From contig JAITWC010000166.1 in NCBI GenBank assembly GCA_031285485.1, positions 1-5,936 of the forward strand: 5,936 nt of DNA, read 5' to 3'. Below are positions 3,025 through 5,936 of this stretch, piece after piece. The position numbers were made by a program, and so were the translations under genes. Each line of letters starts with the position of its first letter. Positions within the stretch are counted from its first letter, which is position 1. The DNA is from Alistipes sp. GTDB taxonomy: Bacteria; Bacteroidota; Bacteroidia; Bacteroidales; Rikenellaceae. Below the pieces are notes generated by a model, which saw only the letters and a program-made list of their open reading frames with translations, did no database searches and was not told where the DNA came from.

Positions 3025-5936
3025 ATGAAAAAATTGCTCCTTGCGATAGCTGTCACGGCCCTCGCCGCCGGATACGCCAACGCTCAAAGACGCTCGACCG
3101 TGAGCGGTGTCGTGGCCGACGCCGACACCCACAACACCATCATCGGGGTGATCATCGAAATGACACCCGTGAGCGACTCCACCAAATCCACCGCCGTCGT
3201 GTCCGGCGCGGGGGGCGCCTTCTCGATGGGCCTCGACCGCGGGGAACACCGCCTGCGGGCCTCGTTGCTGGGTTACGAAACCGTCCGGCGCGACGTGGAC
3301 ATCACCGAGACGAGGCAGACCGTCGACACGGTATACATCCGCCAGGGGATCAACATCGACGCCGTGGTGAAGGAGGCCGTGGTGATGCGCACCTCGGTGA
3401 AGAGCGACACGCTGATCTACAACGCCAACTCTTACAAGGTGACCGCCGACGCCGACGTGTCGTCGCTGCTGGCCAAGATGCCCGGCATAACCGTGAACGG
3501 CAGCACCGTCGAGGCCCAGGGCGAGACCATCCGCAAGGTGCTGCTCGACGGCAAGGAGTATTTCGGCGAAGACGTCGGGGCGGCCATCTCGTCGATCCCC
3601 GCCGAGGCGATCCAAAGCATCGAGCTGTTCGACAAACTCTCCGACAGCGCCGAGTTCACCGGAATCGACGACGGCGAGAGCTACAAAACCCTCAACCTCG
3701 TGACCCGAGAGGCGATGAGGGTGATGATAACCGGAAAGGTGAACGGGCTCTACGGCATAGAGCCGCCGAAATACGACGGCGACACGTGGCACAACTTCGG
3801 CATGGTGGGCGGCAACGTCAACATCCTTCAGGGCGAGTCGAGGCTCACCCTCGGGGGGAACCTCAACAACATCAACGAACGTCACTTTACCTTCACCGAC
3901 CCTCTGGGCGTGGGTGACGACGACGGCATCGCGAAGGTGGGGCGTTTTCAGGCCACGTACCGCGATCTGCTGGGCAAGAAGAAGGCGTGGGATGTGAACG
4001 CGACCTACACCTACAACGTGACCGACGCAAAGAGCAGCCGTGAGATCGACCGGACGTATTACGAAACCGACGTCAACGGCAATCCCAGCCCGTGGGCGAG
4101 GTACGAATCGGAGTCGTATGACTCGAACTTCAATCAGGGCCACAACTTCAACACCCGAATAGACTTCAAACCCAACGCATACAACCAGCTCATGATCCGC
4201 GCCGGGGCCAACTATCAGGGCAACCGGTCGAAGGACAGCGGGTTGGAGACCTACACCCCGCGCACGGGTTTGGTAGATTTCGAGTCCCCCACTCTGCTCG
4301 AAAACTGGGAGAACAGCCACCAGAAAAGATTTTCGAGCAACGTGATGGCGATGTACAGCGTGAGGCTGGGCAAACAGGGACGCACACTGATGTTCATGAC
4401 CAACGGCGGCTACGGCCCCGGCAGCGGCGAGGACGAAGAGTACAACGACCGCGCGGGAATGCCCGCCCGCTGGGCAACCGAACCGTTCGGCAGCCTGAGC
4501 TACAACGTGGGCGGAGGAGTGGTGTACACCGAGCCGATCGGCAAAAACTCGCTCATTGCGCTCGACTACAACTTCGGCCACAGTTTTTCGGACAGCGACC
4601 GCAAGTCGTACCTCAGGCCGCTGCTGGACGACGGCTCGTGGGGCGATTACGACTGGACGGCGCCCGAGCGTTCGCTGTCGAGCGTGCTTACCAACAAACG
4701 CACAACGCACCGCATAGGACCGCGTTACAGCTTCTCGAAGGGCGGCACGACTTTCGTCGCCGGGGTGGGTTACCAATACATGACCAGCGAGGTGAACCGC
4801 GTGATGCCCGAACCGCTCGACCTGAAGGCTGGTTTCCACAACGTCACCTACAATGTGATGCTTCGGGCAAGAGTGGCCGATGGGCATCAACTCAGGGCCG
4901 ATATCCGCTCACGGATGCAGAACCCCAACGTGGCCGACCTTCAGGATATTCCCGACATCTCGAACCCGTCGAACATCAGCAGGGGTAACCCCAAGCTCAA
5001 ATCGTCGTACACCAACTCGCTGTCGGTGAACTACAACATTGCGATGGCTCAGCGGGGTCAAACCCTGACCTTCAACCTCAGTGCGGGCCAGACCTCGAAC
5101 TCGATAGTGCACCGCGCGCTTATCAACAGCGAGGGTTTCCCGATCTACAACTCGGATGGCGAGATCGTGGACTACCTCGACGGCGTGGGACGCTACACCG
5201 AACCGGTCAACCTCAACGGCGCGTGGGACGCACGGTTCGGAGTGGGATTCGGCTTTCCGGTCAAATTCATGCGCTCCAACATCAACCTCAACGCAGGCGT
5301 CAGCTACAACGAACGCCCGTCGCAGATCGGATCGTGGAACTCCTCGATGACCGAACCTCTCTACTCCACGAATTCCATGAGTACCATCGCGCCCAACGCA
5401 GGGATCTACATCGGCAGCAACATCTCGGAGAACGTGGACTTCGGCGTCAACTACCGGGTGTCGTACAGCGACGTGCGCAACACATTCGCCACCAACGGCA
5501 ACAACGAAACGCTGAGCCACTTCGCACGGTTTAACTACAAATTCATTCTCCCGCTGAGCTTCACATTCTCGGGCAACGCCTCGTACAGCATCAACAAAAA
5601 CATGACCCGGGCGCAGAGCAACGAGTACCTGATGATAAACATGGCGATCGGGAAAAAGGTGTTCCGCAGCAAGCTGGGCGAGGTGAACCTGTTCGTCAAC
5701 AACCTGCTCGACAAAAACGACAGCTTCCGCCGGACATTCGCCGACGACTACTTCCAGAACGCGATCCGCTCGACTATCGGTCGGTACTTCGGCGTCAGTT
5801 TCACGTGGAACATCCGCAACTTCAGGGGCAGCGGCAGCAGCACCGGGTCGTCGTCCGAACATGGATTCGGCGACGGGCACGAACACGGACGCGAACGCGG
5901 AGACTTCCAGGGTCCGCCTCCGGGCGGCCCCGGTGG
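3025..5936 (+). CDS. Outer-membrane beta-barrel protein, TonB-receptor-like (3' end outside window)
   Basis: Open for 970 codons and still open at the window edge. Residues 1-20 are a signal peptide (MKKLLLAIAVTALAAGYANA, cleavage before Q21). Residues about 25-95 form a carboxypeptidase-regulatory-like beta-sandwich (SGVVAD, LGYETVRRDV), common at the N-terminus of Bacteroidetes outer-membrane proteins. Residues about 130-228 resemble a plug domain: SSLLAKMPGITV (146-157), LLDGKEYFGED (173-183) and AEAIQSIELFDKLSD (193-207). From about 235 to 933 the sequence is rich in Asn, Tyr, Ser and alternating aromatic residues, as in the OMP_b-brl_3-type barrel. GRYFGVSFTWNIRNF looks like the last strand. 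A tail rich in Ser, Gly, His and Pro (934 onward) follows and is cut by the window end. No TonB box was recognised and no SusD-like partner is seen, so transport of a specific nutrient cannot be claimed. It is monocistronic so far as visible, 119 bp after the regulator. The ATG gives a perfect signal peptide. Confidence 0.92.
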   Translation, partial: MKKLLLAIAVTALAAGYANAQRRSTVSGVVADADTHNTIIGVIIEMTPVSDSTKSTAVVSGAGGAFSMGLDRGEHRLRASLLGYETVRRDVDITETRQTVDTVYIRQGINIDAVVKEAVVMRTSVKSDTLIYNANSYKVTADADVSSLLAKMPGITVNGSTVEAQGETIRKVLLDGKEYFGEDVGAAISSIPAEAIQSIELFDKLSDSAEFTGIDDGESYKTLNLVTREAMRVMITGKVNGLYGIEPPKYDGDTWHNFGMVGGNVNILQGESRLTLGGNLNNINERHFTFTDPLGVGDDDGIAKVGRFQATYRDLLGKKKAWDVNATYTYNVTDAKSSREIDRTYYETDVNGNPSPWARYESESYDSNFNQGHNFNTRIDFKPNAYNQLMIRAGANYQGNRSKDSGLETYTPRTGLVDFESPTLLENWENSHQKRFSSNVMAMYSVRLGKQGRTLMFMTNGGYGPGSGEDEEYNDRAGMPARWATEPFGSLSYNVGGGVVYTEPIGKNSLIALDYNFGHSFSDSDRKSYLRPLLDDGSWGDYDWTAPERSLSSVLTNKRTTHRIGPRYSFSKGGTTFVAGVGYQYMTSEVNRVMPEPLDLKAGFHNVTYNVMLRARVADGHQLRADIRSRMQNPNVADLQDIPDISNPSNISRGNPKLKSSYTNSLSVNYNIAMAQRGQTLTFNLSAGQTSNSIVHRALINSEGFPIYNSDGEIVDYLDGVGRYTEPVNLNGAWDARFGVGFGFPVKFMRSNINLNAGVSYNERPSQIGSWNSSMTEPLYSTNSMSTIAPNAGIYIGSNISENVDFGVNYRVSYSDVRNTFATNGNNETLSHFARFNYKFILPLSFTFSGNASYSINKNMTRAQSNEYLMINMAIGKKVFRSKLGEVNLFVNNLLDKNDSFRRTFADDYFQNAIRSTIGRYFGVSFTWNIRNFRGSGSSTGSSSEHGFGDGHEHGRERGDFQGPPPGGPG

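Noticed and set aside
3001..4890. 629-codon open frame on the minus strand
   Set aside because: It lies opposite the outer-membrane barrel gene, whose signal peptide, plug-like motifs and barrel composition are clear. The minus frame has a His/Val/Arg-rich, motif-free product typical of antisense frames in GC-rich coding DNA.
4909..5886. 325-codon open frame on the minus strand
   Set aside because: Also antisense to the barrel gene, with no recognisable domain and the same skewed composition.

Overview
The window looks like chromosomal DNA from a GC-rich member of the Bacteroidales; something near Alistipes/Rikenellaceae is a guess from base composition only. Three things point there: Bacteroidetes-type -7 elements (TAnnTTTG) upstream of genes with no Shine-Dalgarno sequence, a LytS/LytR-type kinase-regulator pair, and a large outer-membrane beta-barrel protein with an N-terminal carboxypeptidase-regulatory-like domain. 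All three genes are on the + strand.

Bases 1-453 hold no convincing protein gene. They contain a perfect 11-bp inverted repeat (12-41), a tract of about 72% A+T (61-120), a promoter-like pair (122-156), and a set of nested complementary segments (187-368) that would fold into a long helix carrying two further arms. This is a candidate structured RNA of unknown class. A good promoter (393-426) follows for the kinase.

Bases 454-1926 encode a four-TM sensor histidine kinase. Its large loop between TM1 and TM2 aligns with the RNA-binding OB-fold (cold-shock-like) domain of transcription terminator Rho, interrupted by an acidic low-complexity insert. By TM topology this domain should lie in the periplasm, and the Rho residues that recognise cytosine are replaced. 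This is the most unusual protein feature of the window.

Bases 1927-2152 separate kinase and regulator. They carry a 41-bp-period tandem array with three identical copies of the 17-nt palindrome TTGCAACATTGTTGCAA and a decayed fourth position. Bases 2153-2905 encode the LytTR response regulator. An 11-bp tandem duplication spans its stop codon and is followed by a likely terminator hairpin (2929-2960).

Bases 3025-5936 encode the N-terminal 970 residues of a secreted outer-membrane barrel protein that runs off the window inside a Gly/Pro/His-rich C-terminal tail. Its promoter candidate has a good -7 match and no recognisable -33 element. The simplest model is that the kinase senses an envelope signal, phosphorylates the LytTR regulator, and the regulator controls targets that may include the adjacent barrel gene. 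The target link rests on adjacency and promoter shape only.
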